The notes beneath the pieces were generated by a model, which searched no databases, was not told where the DNA came from, and was given only the letters and a program-made list of their open reading frames with translations. From assembly GCF_011290685.1 (NCBI RefSeq), contig NZ_JAANYN010000019.1:1-48667 (forward strand): a DNA stretch of 48,667 nt. The letters run 5' to 3'. Made by a program: the position numbers and the translations under genes. This stretch comes from Cyclobacterium plantarum. Lineage in GTDB: Bacteria; Bacteroidota; Bacteroidia; Cytophagales; Cyclobacteriaceae. Positions 9,958 to 17,882 of this stretch are shown in pieces. The first letter of the stretch is position 1. Each line of letters opens with the position of its first letter.

Positions 9958-10085
9958 GATTTCATGTGTTTATAATTGTTTCTTAATGGTCACATGCTCG
10001 TCCGGATGACGTCAGTCGGACAGGAAATCTCGCATGGTTGTTAGTCATCCAAGTGTGTGACCGCTACATCATGCTAGATTTCATG
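9958..10085. repeat. Intergenic structured region containing repeat copy A and nested inverted repeats
   Basis: The space between two convergent genes holds unusual symmetry. An outer pair GGTCACA (9988-9994) and TGTGACC (10056-10062) encloses GGATGAC (10004-10010) and GTCATCC (10044-10050); GTCCG and CGGAC also pair locally. A 9-bp direct repeat, GATTTCATG, occurs at 9958-9966 and 10077-10085. The right part (10024-10082) is one copy of the 59-bp element described separately. No run of T follows, so this is not an ordinary intrinsic terminator. Confidence 0.6.
10024..10082 (-). repeat. 59-bp inverted-end repeat, copy A
   Basis: On the minus strand the element starts GAAATCTAGCAT and ends ATGCGAGATTTC, forming terminal inverted repeats that match at 11 of 12 positions. 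The body carries GTAGCGGTCACACA and ACAACC. It aligns without gaps to 42561-42619 at 47 of 59 positions. It lies 9 bp beyond the stop of the TPR kinase. No reading frame is visible in it, so it is a non-coding repeat, probably REP- or MITE-like. Confidence 0.75.
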
Positions 10086-10091
10086 AGATAT

Positions 10092-11966
10092 TCATGCTTT
10101 TTTTAACTGAAGGGTGAATTGCGTCCCCAAACCTGAAAGGCTTTGCACATCCATCCTGCCACCATTAAGGGTCAGAAATTGCTTGACCAAAAGCAAACCT
10201 AAACCAGTGCCTTTTTCGTTTGCTGTTCCCACCATGGAGGGTATACGGCCTTCATCCTCTCCATTGATCAGGTTTTGATGGACCTCATCTATGCCGACTC
10301 CGGAGTCTTTAATGTGACAATAGACAAAACGTTCATCTTCCTCATAAAAAATACTTATGCGGCCATATTCCGGAGTGAATTTGATCGCATTACCGATCAG
10401 GTTTTGGATAATGATTTTAAGGTGGTTTTTATCCACCCAAGCAAGACCAGGCAGGCCTGAGGCTCCCTGGTGCCGGATCTCCAGGAATTTGGTCCTTACC
10501 TGAAAATTTAAATGCTCCAATACCCTATCCACCATCTCTGTCACGTCCACCACTGTAGGTTTGGCATCCATGCCGTCCATTTGGGTATTCGCCCATTCCA
10601 GCAAATCATTTAACAAACCTTCCGTATTTTGAACCTGTCCGGATAAAAGCGCAAAAACATCCTGCTCTTCCTTTTCGCTAAAATATCCTTTTCCCTTCAT
10701 GTCAAGAAGTTGCTTGATGGCGTTAATAGGTGACCTCAAGTCATGGGATATAATGGACAATAACCTTGTCCTTACCTGATTTAACTCCTTTAAAGATTGA
10801 TTTTGTTGTGTTATCAAATCCTTTTGCTGTCTGATAGCATTATTTTTCTTCTCCAAAGAGCGGTTGAAATGTTCTTTTAACCGCAAATGCTTTGAGAAAA
10901 AATAAAGCATACCAGCCAGCAACACAACTAAGACCACCAAAAAACCCATCAGTTTGTAGTGCTGTTGTATCAAGGTGTTGTCCCTTTCCTTTTCTGCTCT
11001 CAGTCGCTGATTATCTGTCTGGGTCAGGTTTAGCTGAAGCCTGGCCATTTGCCGGTTCTTGGCGGCATTATATAGGCTATCGCTGTAGGCTTTATGCGCC
11101 TGCAAATGATAAAAGGCTTTATCAAAAATAGCCAGTTCACTGTAAATCCGGCTTAGCAATCCCGTGATTTGTTGCAAATCCCAATGTGCCCCATGGGCTT
11201 CTGCAATCTCCAAAGCCTGTTTACCCAGATCCAGGGCATGTTCTATATCCCCTTTGTCAAAGTGAATTGCCGCCAAACCCGTCAGGGCAAATGACTTCTC
11301 CCAGTTGGTTAGTAACAAATCGTCGTACAATACTTCCAAATACAACTCCTCTGCCCGGTCCAAATCTCCCCTTTCATGGTATACCCTGGCCATTCTGTTT
11401 TTTACCATGAGGTTTAGCACTGACTTCCTATCTGCCTCCAAAAATACCATCGCTCTTTCCAAATGGTCCAAAGATCGATTTAAATCACTCAACTCATCGT
11501 AGGCAATTCCTAAATTGAAAAGATTTTTGGCCACTCCCAAGCTATCTCCGAGCAAGGTATTGCCCTCCAAACATTCTGTCAAAAGCTGAATGGCTTCCTC
11601 ATATTCTTTATCCACCATTTGGATTAAAGCCCTTCCATTGGTTGCATAGAGAGACTCTTTTATGGCATTTGCCTGATCTCCAAAGTTCTTTGCCACTGCA
11701 AAATGTTCAAGGGCTTCATTATAGCCTCCTGAAATATAATGAACCCTTCCTGCCTGGTTATGAATCCGGGCCAAAAGCAAGGGATCATTGGTAGCTATTC
11801 CCAGACTTAATGCCTGGTTCACCAAGGCCAGTGACTCCTCCTTTTGATCGTATTGTAAAGCACTCGCTTTTTCAAGCAATGAGTCAATTCTATCCGAGGC
11901 CTGGGCCAATGATACTGAAAAGAAAATCGCTACAAGAAGAATAAAAATGGTGCATTTAAAGGGCAT
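10092..11966 (-). CDS. TPR-repeat sensor histidine kinase
   Basis: Membrane-anchored histidine kinase of 624 residues. A signal peptide (MPFKCTIFILLVAIFF, ending near QA) leads to a periplasmic region of about six tetratricopeptide repeats (residues 35-320). A membrane helix follows (about 339-358), then a coiled coil, HisKA with SIISHDLRSP (His408) and HATPase_c with NLIGNAIKF, DSGVGI and GTGLGL. There is no receiver. The layout matches the widespread Bacteroidota TPR kinases, in which the repeats probably sense a protein or peptide. An in-frame ATG at 12008 was rejected because a strong promoter places the transcript start near 12003. No response regulator is adjacent. Confidence 0.94.
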   Translation of the reverse strand: MPFKCTIFILLVAIFFSVSLAQASDRIDSLLEKASALQYDQKEESLALVNQALSLGIATNDPLLLARIHNQAGRVHYISGGYNEALEHFAVAKNFGDQANAIKESLYATNGRALIQMVDKEYEEAIQLLTECLEGNTLLGDSLGVAKNLFNLGIAYDELSDLNRSLDHLERAMVFLEADRKSVLNLMVKNRMARVYHERGDLDRAEELYLEVLYDDLLLTNWEKSFALTGLAAIHFDKGDIEHALDLGKQALEIAEAHGAHWDLQQITGLLSRIYSELAIFDKAFYHLQAHKAYSDSLYNAAKNRQMARLQLNLTQTDNQRLRAEKERDNTLIQQHYKLMGFLVVLVVLLAGMLYFFSKHLRLKEHFNRSLEKKNNAIRQQKDLITQQNQSLKELNQVRTRLLSIISHDLRSPINAIKQLLDMKGKGYFSEKEEQDVFALLSGQVQNTEGLLNDLLEWANTQMDGMDAKPTVVDVTEMVDRVLEHLNFQVRTKFLEIRHQGASGLPGLAWVDKNHLKIIIQNLIGNAIKFTPEYGRISIFYEEDERFVYCHIKDSGVGIDEVHQNLINGEDEGRIPSMVGTANEKGTGLGLLLVKQFLTLNGGRMDVQSLSGLGTQFTLQLKKA

Positions 11967-12009
11967 ATTATCAATATTGACAATTATACAATAAGTAAAA
12001 ATGTACAAA

Positions 12010-12040
12010 CAAAAATAGCTAAATTAAGATTTTAAACAAA
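12010..12040 (-). promoter_or_regulatory. Bacteroidota-type promoter of the TPR kinase
   Basis: Reading on the minus strand, TTTG (12040-12037) and TATTTTTG (12017-12010) are separated by 19 bp. This matches the -33/-7 consensus TTTG-N19-21-TAnnTTTG fully. Transcription should begin near 12003, leaving about 37 nt before the ATG at 11966 and excluding the longer start at 12008. Confidence 0.75.
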
Positions 12041-12100
12041 TATAATTTCTATAAAATTAATTTAATATTATAAAAGTATTTTGTAATCAAAAAAACGCTT

Positions 12101-12407
12101 TTAAAATAACTCTTTCAACACCCTATGAGCTGCATGAAAACCGCACATACCGTGAATTCCTTCCCCGGGAGGGGTTGCAGAGGAACACAGATAAACCCCT
12201 TTGGCCGAAGTGCTGTAAGGAGAAAGTCTAAGAGCCGGCATGGTGAAAACCTGGCAAAGTCAGTTCCCTGGTGCGCATCCCCCCTCCCACCTGGTCTTTG
12301 CCTTCAATCAATAAAACTTTTAATCCATGTTAGACCAATACGATCGCGGCTCCAAGCCCATTAGGTCCAGAACCAACTACAACTGCGTCATAAAATTTAT
12401 CAGGCAT
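12101..12407 (-). pseudogene. Internally deleted phytoene-desaturase-like NAD(P)/FAD oxidoreductase
   Basis: Remnant of a roughly 500-residue flavoprotein. The first 56 codons keep the Rossmann start DAVVVGSGPNGL and LLIEGKDQVGGGMRTREL. Codon 26 is TAA (12330-12332), where CAA (Gln before HGLKV) is expected. Near 12235-12245 the reading jumps, in another frame, straight to the family's C-terminus: [28 protein letters not shown] and a final ELF stop. About 420 codons are missing. The remnant ATG overlaps the aminotransferase stop by one base (TAATG), so the intact gene was once coupled to it. The remnant cannot make a working enzyme. Confidence 0.85.
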
Positions 12408-13741
12408 TAAGCTCCTTTTGATTCAATATTCTGGTTTCCATTGTCGGGGGCCAGCCTGGACAAGGCCAGCACAAATCTATCCAAATCGGCGGTACGGGTA
12501 TACACATGAGGCGAAACCCGGACACAGTTGATATTGCCGTAACTTATGGAGGTGGTATGTATTTTATATTTACTCAGTAGTTGTTGTCCCAGTTCCTGTG
12601 GTGTCAACCCCCTCACTGATACTCCTGCAATGGCGCAACTATAGGCCGCTTTGAGAGAAGTATGAATTTTCACACCGGGAATGGTAAGGGCCTTTTCTGC
12701 CCAGTAATTTTTTAAATACCGAACCCTTTCCTCTTTTCTTTTGGCACCAATCCCATTGTGAAAATTCAAGGCTTCTCCTATGCCTTGTTCCAAAGGAAAA
12801 CTTCGGGTCCCCAGCGTTTCAAATTTCCGGATATCAGCACTCCTGGGATCACCGTTACAAAGCAATGGCCAAACTTTGGAAATTTTGTCTTTTTTAATCC
12901 AAAGCATGCCTGTCCCTATTGGAGCCGAAAGGTATTTGTGCAAGCTGGTACCGAAATAATCCGCTTCCAGATCGGGAATAGTAAAGTCCAACAACCCAAA
13001 TGAATGGGCACCGTCTACAATCACCTCCAGACCTCTATCATGTGCCATTTGACAAATTTTCTTTACAGGCATGATCTGCCCCACCCAGTTGATTACATGA
13101 GTGACATGGATGATTTTGGTCCTGGGGCTAATGGCCTTCCGGTAGGCATCAACGATTGATTCATCGTCCTCTACAGGAAAATCAAAAGAAATCTGTTTGT
13201 ATACTATCCCTTCTCTTTGCTCCCTTTGGCTCCAGGCCTGCATCATGTTGGGATAATCTTGCTTGCATCCTATAACTTCATCACCCTTTTCGAGGTCCAA
13301 GCCATAAATAATGGTGTTCAAGGCCTCTGTTGCATTGCGGTTGATGGCCAATTCCTCCGGATCACAACCAGCTAGTAGTGCCAGTTTTTCTCTCAAAGGT
13401 TCCCTTCCCTGGTCAAGGATTCTCCACATATAATAGGATGGAGCTTGATTGGACATTTGGTTATACCGCTCCACCGCATCCAAAACCAGCTGGGGACTAG
13501 GAGAAACACCTCCATTGTTCAGGTTCAGAACCGGAGATGAGCTGGCTGGATAGCCTTGTTGGATGAAGGCCCAAAAATCCTCATTCTCTGCCATTCTTTC
13601 CGGAGACACATCCTTGTATAGTTGGCTTTTTGCCGCTAAATCTGCAGCAAACACCTGCTGATACAGGCTATTGACGGAAAAGGCTCCGGTAAGAACCGCT
13701 GCTTTTCTGAAGAATTCTCTTCTATTGGTTACAGGTTTCAT
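12407..13741 (-). CDS. Tat-exported class V aminotransferase (isopenicillin-N epimerase-like)
   Basis: PLP-dependent fold-type I protein of 444 residues. The N-terminus NRREFFRKAAVLTGAF is a twin-arginine signal, which points to export to the periplasm already folded with its cofactor. The class V body shows NRNATEALNTIIYGL, the cofactor aspartate in VIVDGAHSFG, and the Schiff-base lysine in FGTSLHKYLSAPIGTGMLW. Relatives include isopenicillin-N epimerase and cysteine desulfurase-like proteins, but the substrate cannot be assigned. Its stop overlaps the start of the decayed flavoprotein, so its original partner has been lost. A -7-like box and a palindrome lie upstream. Confidence 0.92.
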   Translation of the reverse strand: MKPVTNRREFFRKAAVLTGAFSVNSLYQQVFAADLAAKSQLYKDVSPERMAENEDFWAFIQQGYPASSSPVLNLNNGGVSPSPQLVLDAVERYNQMSNQAPSYYMWRILDQGREPLREKLALLAGCDPEELAINRNATEALNTIIYGLDLEKGDEVIGCKQDYPNMMQAWSQREQREGIVYKQISFDFPVEDDESIVDAYRKAISPRTKIIHVTHVINWVGQIMPVKKICQMAHDRGLEVIVDGAHSFGLLDFTIPDLEADYFGTSLHKYLSAPIGTGMLWIKKDKISKVWPLLCNGDPRSADIRKFETLGTRSFPLEQGIGEALNFHNGIGAKRKEERVRYLKNYWAEKALTIPGVKIHTSLKAAYSCAIAGVSVRGLTPQELGQQLLSKYKIHTTSISYGNINCVRVSPHVYTRTADLDRFVLALSRLAPDNGNQNIESKGA

Positions 13742-13815
13742 TTTCAGAGATTTTAGTTAGTGGTTGATGTTAATAAATGAAAATTAAAGGCAGTAAGCTG
13801 CCTGGTTTTATTAAG

Positions 13816-13852
13816 AAGTCGACATCGACTTTTGCGAAAATAATCAAATTTA
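13816..13852 (-). promoter_or_regulatory. Candidate promoter and palindrome upstream of the aminotransferase
   Basis: The minus strand reads TAAATTTG (13852-13845), a match to the -7 consensus, without a clear -33 box. Just downstream in the transcript direction is a perfect palindrome, AAGTCGA and TCGACTT around 2 bp (13816-13831). A small hairpin (GGCAG, 4-nt loop, CTGCC) lies further downstream near 13790. The palindrome is well placed to be an operator or leader hairpin. No regulator is encoded nearby. Confidence 0.4.
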
Positions 13853-13958
13853 TCGATTTTTTCTGATTGGCTGCTTTTACGCCTCCTGCTTCATCCTGAG
13901 AAAAAATTTGCTTCTGGTGTCAATTTATCGGAATTTTGGGGATTCAAACAATAAGAGG

Positions 13959-14909
13959 ATGAGAGACATCAAATTGGTGGAAGTCAGATCGGAATTAGCC
14001 GCTGGAACCAGGGGGGCCAGCATGGGAATTGATGCCCTAAAAGTAGCCAGCCTGGATAAGAAATCCGACTTTTTCACCAAATTCGATCCTGTCAATGTAA
14101 AAGATGCCAATGATTACCTTTGGCGGGGCAATGAACATCCCTATGCAAAACATATCGATGGAGTTTATGAGGTAATTCATAATGTCTACACCACCATCCG
14201 GGACTTGCGAGAAAAAAGAAAATTTCCGATTGTCCTTGCCGGAGATCATTCCACCGCTGCAGGCACGATAATGGGTATTAAAGCTGCCCATCCCGAAAGA
14301 AAACTTGGAGTAATATGGATAGACGCACATGCAGACTTGCATTCACCTTTCACAAGCCCTTCCGGAAACATGCACGGCATGCCATTGGCCATGTGCCTGG
14401 GAATTGATAATCTGGAACAAAAACTAAACGACCCCCTTCCGGGAACTGTAGCCTATTGGGATAAACTCAAAAACATAGGCGGAGAAAAACCAAAAATTTC
14501 ACCCGAAGACATCGTATTTATCGGCGTAAGGGATACTGAATATCCGGAAAACTACCTGATAGAAAAGTACGGAATCACCAACATTTCCGTGGCAGAATTG
14601 CGCACTTCCGGCATCCCTTCTGCAGCATCCAAAGTTTTGGATAGGCTGAAAGCCTGCGATCAAATTTACATTTCCTTTGATGTAGACAGCCTGGACACTT
14701 CTATTTCGAAAGGAACCGGCACCCCCGTGCCCGACGGATTGACTTTATCTGAAGCTGTGCAACTCAATGAAGCATTGATCAAGGATAAAAGGGTGTGTGC
14801 CTGGGAAATTGTAGAGGTTAATCCTACGCTGGATACAGAAAATGCCATGGCTGAAAATGCCTTTGAGATATTGGAATCTACCACCAGGTCCCTGGTACAA
14901 AACTTCTAA
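13959..14909 (+). CDS. rocF: Arginase family protein (arginase)
   Basis: Manganese ureohydrolase of 316 residues that would convert L-arginine to ornithine and urea. All metal ligands are visible: His97 in GDHS, Asp122, His124 and Asp126 in DAHAD, and Asp241 and Asp243 in SFDVDSLD. The substrate-loop segments SGNMHGMPL and SKGTGTPVPDGL are the arginase forms rather than agmatinase. The ATG at 13959 begins the conserved IKLVEVRSELAAGTRG start; a longer reading to 13908 is not supported. It converges with the NUDIX gene. No urease or ornithine gene is adjacent, so it acts as a stand-alone step of arginine breakdown. Confidence 0.92.
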   Translation: MRDIKLVEVRSELAAGTRGASMGIDALKVASLDKKSDFFTKFDPVNVKDANDYLWRGNEHPYAKHIDGVYEVIHNVYTTIRDLREKRKFPIVLAGDHSTAAGTIMGIKAAHPERKLGVIWIDAHADLHSPFTSPSGNMHGMPLAMCLGIDNLEQKLNDPLPGTVAYWDKLKNIGGEKPKISPEDIVFIGVRDTEYPENYLIEKYGITNISVAELRTSGIPSAASKVLDRLKACDQIYISFDVDSLDTSISKGTGTPVPDGLTLSEAVQLNEALIKDKRVCAWEIVEVNPTLDTENAMAENAFEILESTTRSLVQNF

Positions 14910-14920
14910 GTTGCCAAAAT

Positions 14921-15343
14921 TTATAATCCCGGATGCTTTTCCATAAACATTCTGGCGAATGCTGTAACATTAGGATACATGTTGGTTTCCTCGAGCACTT
15001 CAATGGCAGAAAAAAAACGGACTTCACAACATTCAGGTGAAGGGACAAAGCGCAGGTGTTCCAGTTCCGTAAGGTATATGACATTGGCAATATAAACCCC
15101 TTTATGGTTTTTTACCGTGAAAAAAAAACAAGGTTGATCGGCAATAGCACTTGTTTTGAGTTGCATTTCTTCCCATATCTCCCTTTTGATTCCCTCCTGA
15201 GCAGATTCTCCATGGTCTAGTCCTCCACCGGGCAGCTCCCATATGCCATTGTCCTCTTTGACCAAAAGAAAACGATGGTTCTCATCCAGAATGAGTGCTT
15301 TTACACTTATCCGGTAAAAACATTCCGGTATTTCCAATTCCAT
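14921..15343 (-). CDS. NUDIX hydrolase
   Basis: Small NUDIX-fold hydrolase of 140 residues. The box reads GGLDHGESAQEGIKREIWEE and keeps the core REIWEE for metal binding; the glycine that normally follows is replaced by glutamine (EEMQL). NUDIX enzymes cleave nucleoside diphosphates linked to another group; the substrate is unknown. The ATG at 15343 lies 4 nt after the nitrilase stop, so the two are probably one operon. The longer in-frame reading to 15460 falls inside the nitrilase gene. Confidence 0.9.
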   Translation of the reverse strand: MELEIPECFYRISVKALILDENHRFLLVKEDNGIWELPGGGLDHGESAQEGIKREIWEEMQLKTSAIADQPCFFFTVKNHKGVYIANVIYLTELEHLRFVPSPECCEVRFFSAIEVLEETNMYPNVTAFARMFMEKHPGL

Positions 15344-15347
15344 GAAT

Positions 15348-16307
15348 TCAGTTATTTTTCTGGTTTGAGAGCCAGGCAACTTTCTGGACAGGCACATGTT
15401 CACGACCCAGGATATCCCGGTAAAGTTCCGGTCTGCGTGCATTCTTGTACCTAAACCCACCCGCCTGCTTTAGCTTTTCCGGGTTTAGGGTAGCAAGGGC
15501 AAAATCATCATCCAATTTCCGGCATTCTGTGATGATATCTCCAAAAGGGTCAATCACCATCGAACACCCATTTTTCAACTGATCATCATCCATGCCAATT
15601 GGATTGGAAAAAACAGCATATATGGCATTATCATAGGCCCTGGCCGGGAGCCATTTCATGAGCCATTGGCGGCCCTTCATTCCATCAAATTCAATCCTCA
15701 GTGAAGTTGGGTCTTTGTGCCTGTTATCCCAAAGGAGGGGATCCACAAATCCCGCCCCAGGCCTGGAAGAAGGGGTACACATGGTTACATGCGGCATGAA
15801 AATCACATCTGCCCCCAATAAGCTGGTAGCTCTTACATTTTCTATAATGTTGTTGTCATAGCAAATCAGTATACCACAATTCCAGCCATGTATATCAAAA
15901 ACAGTATATGAAGATCCCGGGCTGAGGTGGGGATTGATAAAAGGGTGCAGCTTGTGGTGCCTGGCTTTCAGCCCTTCTCCATCCACACAGACATAGCATT
16001 TGTACATGCGCTCCTCTTTATCCTTTTCAAAAAGCCCTGCCAAAATGGTTATTTCATGCCGCCGGGCTATTTGGATAAGCCGTTCAACGCTGGGGCCATT
16101 TGGTACAAATTCAGCCAAACCCAACATCTGTTCACGATTTAATTTGCGGGCAAATGTGTATCCTGTGATAGAACATTCATGAAAAGCAATCACCTTTGCC
16201 CCCTGACTGGCAGCCTTTTGGCTTATACTTTCAATAATCTCCAGATTATACGCTTTATCCCCACTTCTGTGTTCAAATTGTGCAGTTGCTACTGTTAACT
16301 CTTCCAT
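15348..16307 (-). CDS. Nitrilase superfamily carbon-nitrogen hydrolase
   Basis: Amidase-type enzyme of 319 residues. The catalytic triad is readable: Glu44 in FHECSITGY, Lys119 in RHHKLHPF and Cys149 in ILICYDNN. The family splits C-N bonds in amides, carbamyl compounds or nitriles, and releases ammonia. The sequence is closer to the N-carbamoyl/aliphatic amidase-like branches than to true nitrilases, but the substrate is not assignable. The ATG at 16307 starts the family's EELTVATAQFEHR strand; the longer start at 16337 is unlikely. The neighbouring NUDIX gene follows after 4 nt. Confidence 0.92.
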   Translation of the reverse strand: MEELTVATAQFEHRSGDKAYNLEIIESISQKAASQGAKVIAFHECSITGYTFARKLNREQMLGLAEFVPNGPSVERLIQIARRHEITILAGLFEKDKEERMYKCYVCVDGEGLKARHHKLHPFINPHLSPGSSYTVFDIHGWNCGILICYDNNIIENVRATSLLGADVIFMPHVTMCTPSSRPGAGFVDPLLWDNRHKDPTSLRIEFDGMKGRQWLMKWLPARAYDNAIYAVFSNPIGMDDDQLKNGCSMVIDPFGDIITECRKLDDDFALATLNPEKLKQAGGFRYKNARRPELYRDILGREHVPVQKVAWLSNQKNN

Positions 16308-16355
16308 AATCAAAATCCAATGAAATTTATCGGGCAAAATATTGCCCCCGGGCTA

Positions 16356-16595
16356 TTATTGCAATTCTTCTTTTATAGCGGCCAACAAGGAAAATTCATC
16401 CGGACTGTCTGCCTGAACATGCCAGACCATTACCCCTCCCAATCCTCTTGCTTTTGTCAGGGCGGTTTTTCGTTTGATGAGCTCTTGGCTGTTATAATAC
16501 AATACCTTGAAATCCGGATCAGAATCCATTACTTCCATCGGTGCAATGGAACAGGAAAAAAATCCGATAATTGTAATTATCAGGCGAATCAACAT
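16356..16595 (-). pseudogene. Truncated GH18-like glycosidase remnant (ends kept, middle lost)
   Basis: An open frame of 79 codons that looks like the two ends of a family 18 glycosidase joined together. It starts with a hydrophobic signal (MLIRLIITIIGFFSC, weak lipobox). From about residue 30 it has the typical C-terminal strand and helix of GH18: FKVLYYNSQELIKRK, RGLGGVMVWHVQADSP and FSLLAAIKEEL. The catalytic DxxDxDxE region and most of the barrel are absent; intact relatives are about 330-400 residues. The frame is intact, so a short secreted peptide could be made, but it cannot be an active chitinase. Confidence 0.65.
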
Positions 16596-16676
16596 GACGT
16601 ACGTATTGTTTGATTTGATGTAACAATTTAATGTTCATCCTTCAAATAACAATAATTCAGTAGGAAATATTCTTTT

Positions 16677-17480
16677 TTACCAAACCAGGGTAGCGATCAC
16701 TGGCAAATGATCTGAGGCATAGGTTTCATGGATCACCCGGTGGTCCTTTACCGAAATCTCAGTGTCTGGTCTGTAAAATATAAAATCTATGGCCTTTTTG
16801 GGATCTATCACTGGAATGGTAGGTGGGCAATCTTCCTGACAAGTCCTGGTAAAATGACGGTCCAATTGATCAATGGCCTCAGATCCTATTACGGCATTGA
16901 AATCTCCGGCCATGATCAGCGGCAAGGTTTCCTTCTCAAAATAAGCGGTAATATCCCTTGCCTGGTTGGCCGCATTGGTATTGCTGCTAAAATCAAGGTG
17001 GGTAGAGGCAAATTTTAGTTTCTCTCCGTCAGGTAAGGTAACCAGCACTACAAGCATAGCCCTGGGTTCAGTATTCTCTGCTGAGGACAATTGTAATTTT
17101 TCTTTTTCCTCGATGGGAAACCGGGACAGAATGGCATTTCCATATTCACCTCCCTGGAAGGAAATAGATCTTTCAAAATAAAAATACATCCCGGTCATTT
17201 CGGCAAGCATTTTGGCCTGGTGCAGCCCTGAACCTGAGCGTTGGGTATACACATCCACCTCTTGCAAGGCCACCAAATCGGCCCCACTATTTTTGATTAC
17301 TTTGGCTATGGCCGGTAGATCTATAGAATCCGGAATAGATGGTGGGTTGGCATGGTGAATATTATAAGCCAAAACTTTCACTCCACTTTGGCCAAAAACG
17401 GGAGTAGAAAGCCCCAAGATTGAGAGGCCAAACAACAGGCAAAACAGAAAATGACAGGAGACAAAAAAGATAATTTTCAT
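16677..17480 (-). CDS. Secreted endonuclease/exonuclease/phosphatase family protein
   Basis: Exported EEP-fold metal-dependent phosphodiesterase or phosphatase of 267 residues. The signal peptide spans about residues 1-31, ending near VFGQ. The fold motifs are clear: AYNIHHAN, LVALQEVDVYTQRSG, GDFNAV and the C-terminal SDHLPVIATL. Members cut nucleic acids, sphingomyelin or inositol phosphates, and the target here is unknown. It is followed by the GH18 remnant on the same strand, and the leader upstream is long and AT-rich. Confidence 0.92.
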   Translation of the reverse strand: MKIIFFVSCHFLFCLLFGLSILGLSTPVFGQSGVKVLAYNIHHANPPSIPDSIDLPAIAKVIKNSGADLVALQEVDVYTQRSGSGLHQAKMLAEMTGMYFYFERSISFQGGEYGNAILSRFPIEEKEKLQLSSAENTEPRAMLVVLVTLPDGEKLKFASTHLDFSSNTNAANQARDITAYFEKETLPLIMAGDFNAVIGSEAIDQLDRHFTRTCQEDCPPTIPVIDPKKAIDFIFYRPDTEISVKDHRVIHETYASDHLPVIATLVW

Positions 17481-17882
17481 AGGATAAAGGGTTCAGATAT
17501 TTAATAAAATTTAAAGATAGGAAATCGGTTTTAAAATATAGTTTTTGTTTAGCTTTCAATTTACTTCCTAATATAAACCCCTTACAAGTACCTGTCCAAA
17601 AAATTTGTACTGCCTCATGATTTATATATTTTTTATTATAAAAGGACTCAGGCAATTTTAAGATTGCAAAATATTGAAGCAAAAGTCAGCCCATATTAAG
17701 AATAAGACTTTCAGGTTAAACCATTTATCTATTAAAAAATGAATTTTAAACATTATTTTTTGATTTTTACATATTTTTTTAGCTTTTTTAAAGTAATTCA
17801 AGGGAAAATTGCATGATTATTTTTAGGATATGGGTACTTTTTTAATTAAAATCAACCTCAATTTCACAGTTATAAATCTAAG
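17481..17882. other. AT-rich intergenic region between divergent genes
   Basis: This 400-bp stretch separates the EEP gene from the large hybrid kinase. It contains only weak symmetry: a short pair AGTAC/GTACT near 17587-17611 and a small hairpin GCAAT/ATTGC near 17652. No full -33/-7 promoter match, RNA gene or convincing frame is seen. Confidence 0.6.

Noticed and set aside
9988-10062. tRNA-like 75-nt span with a perfect 7-bp outer stem
   Set aside because: No T-arm (GTTCRANNC) is present and no anticodon arm fits; it also overlaps the repeat element.
12125-12364. Plus-strand 79-codon frame
   Set aside because: It lies opposite the decayed flavoprotein, whose protein-level matches are convincing on the minus strand.
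17362-17682. Minus-strand frame upstream of the EEP gene
   Set aside because: It overlaps the EEP signal region in another frame and its composition is AT-driven; no family is seen.
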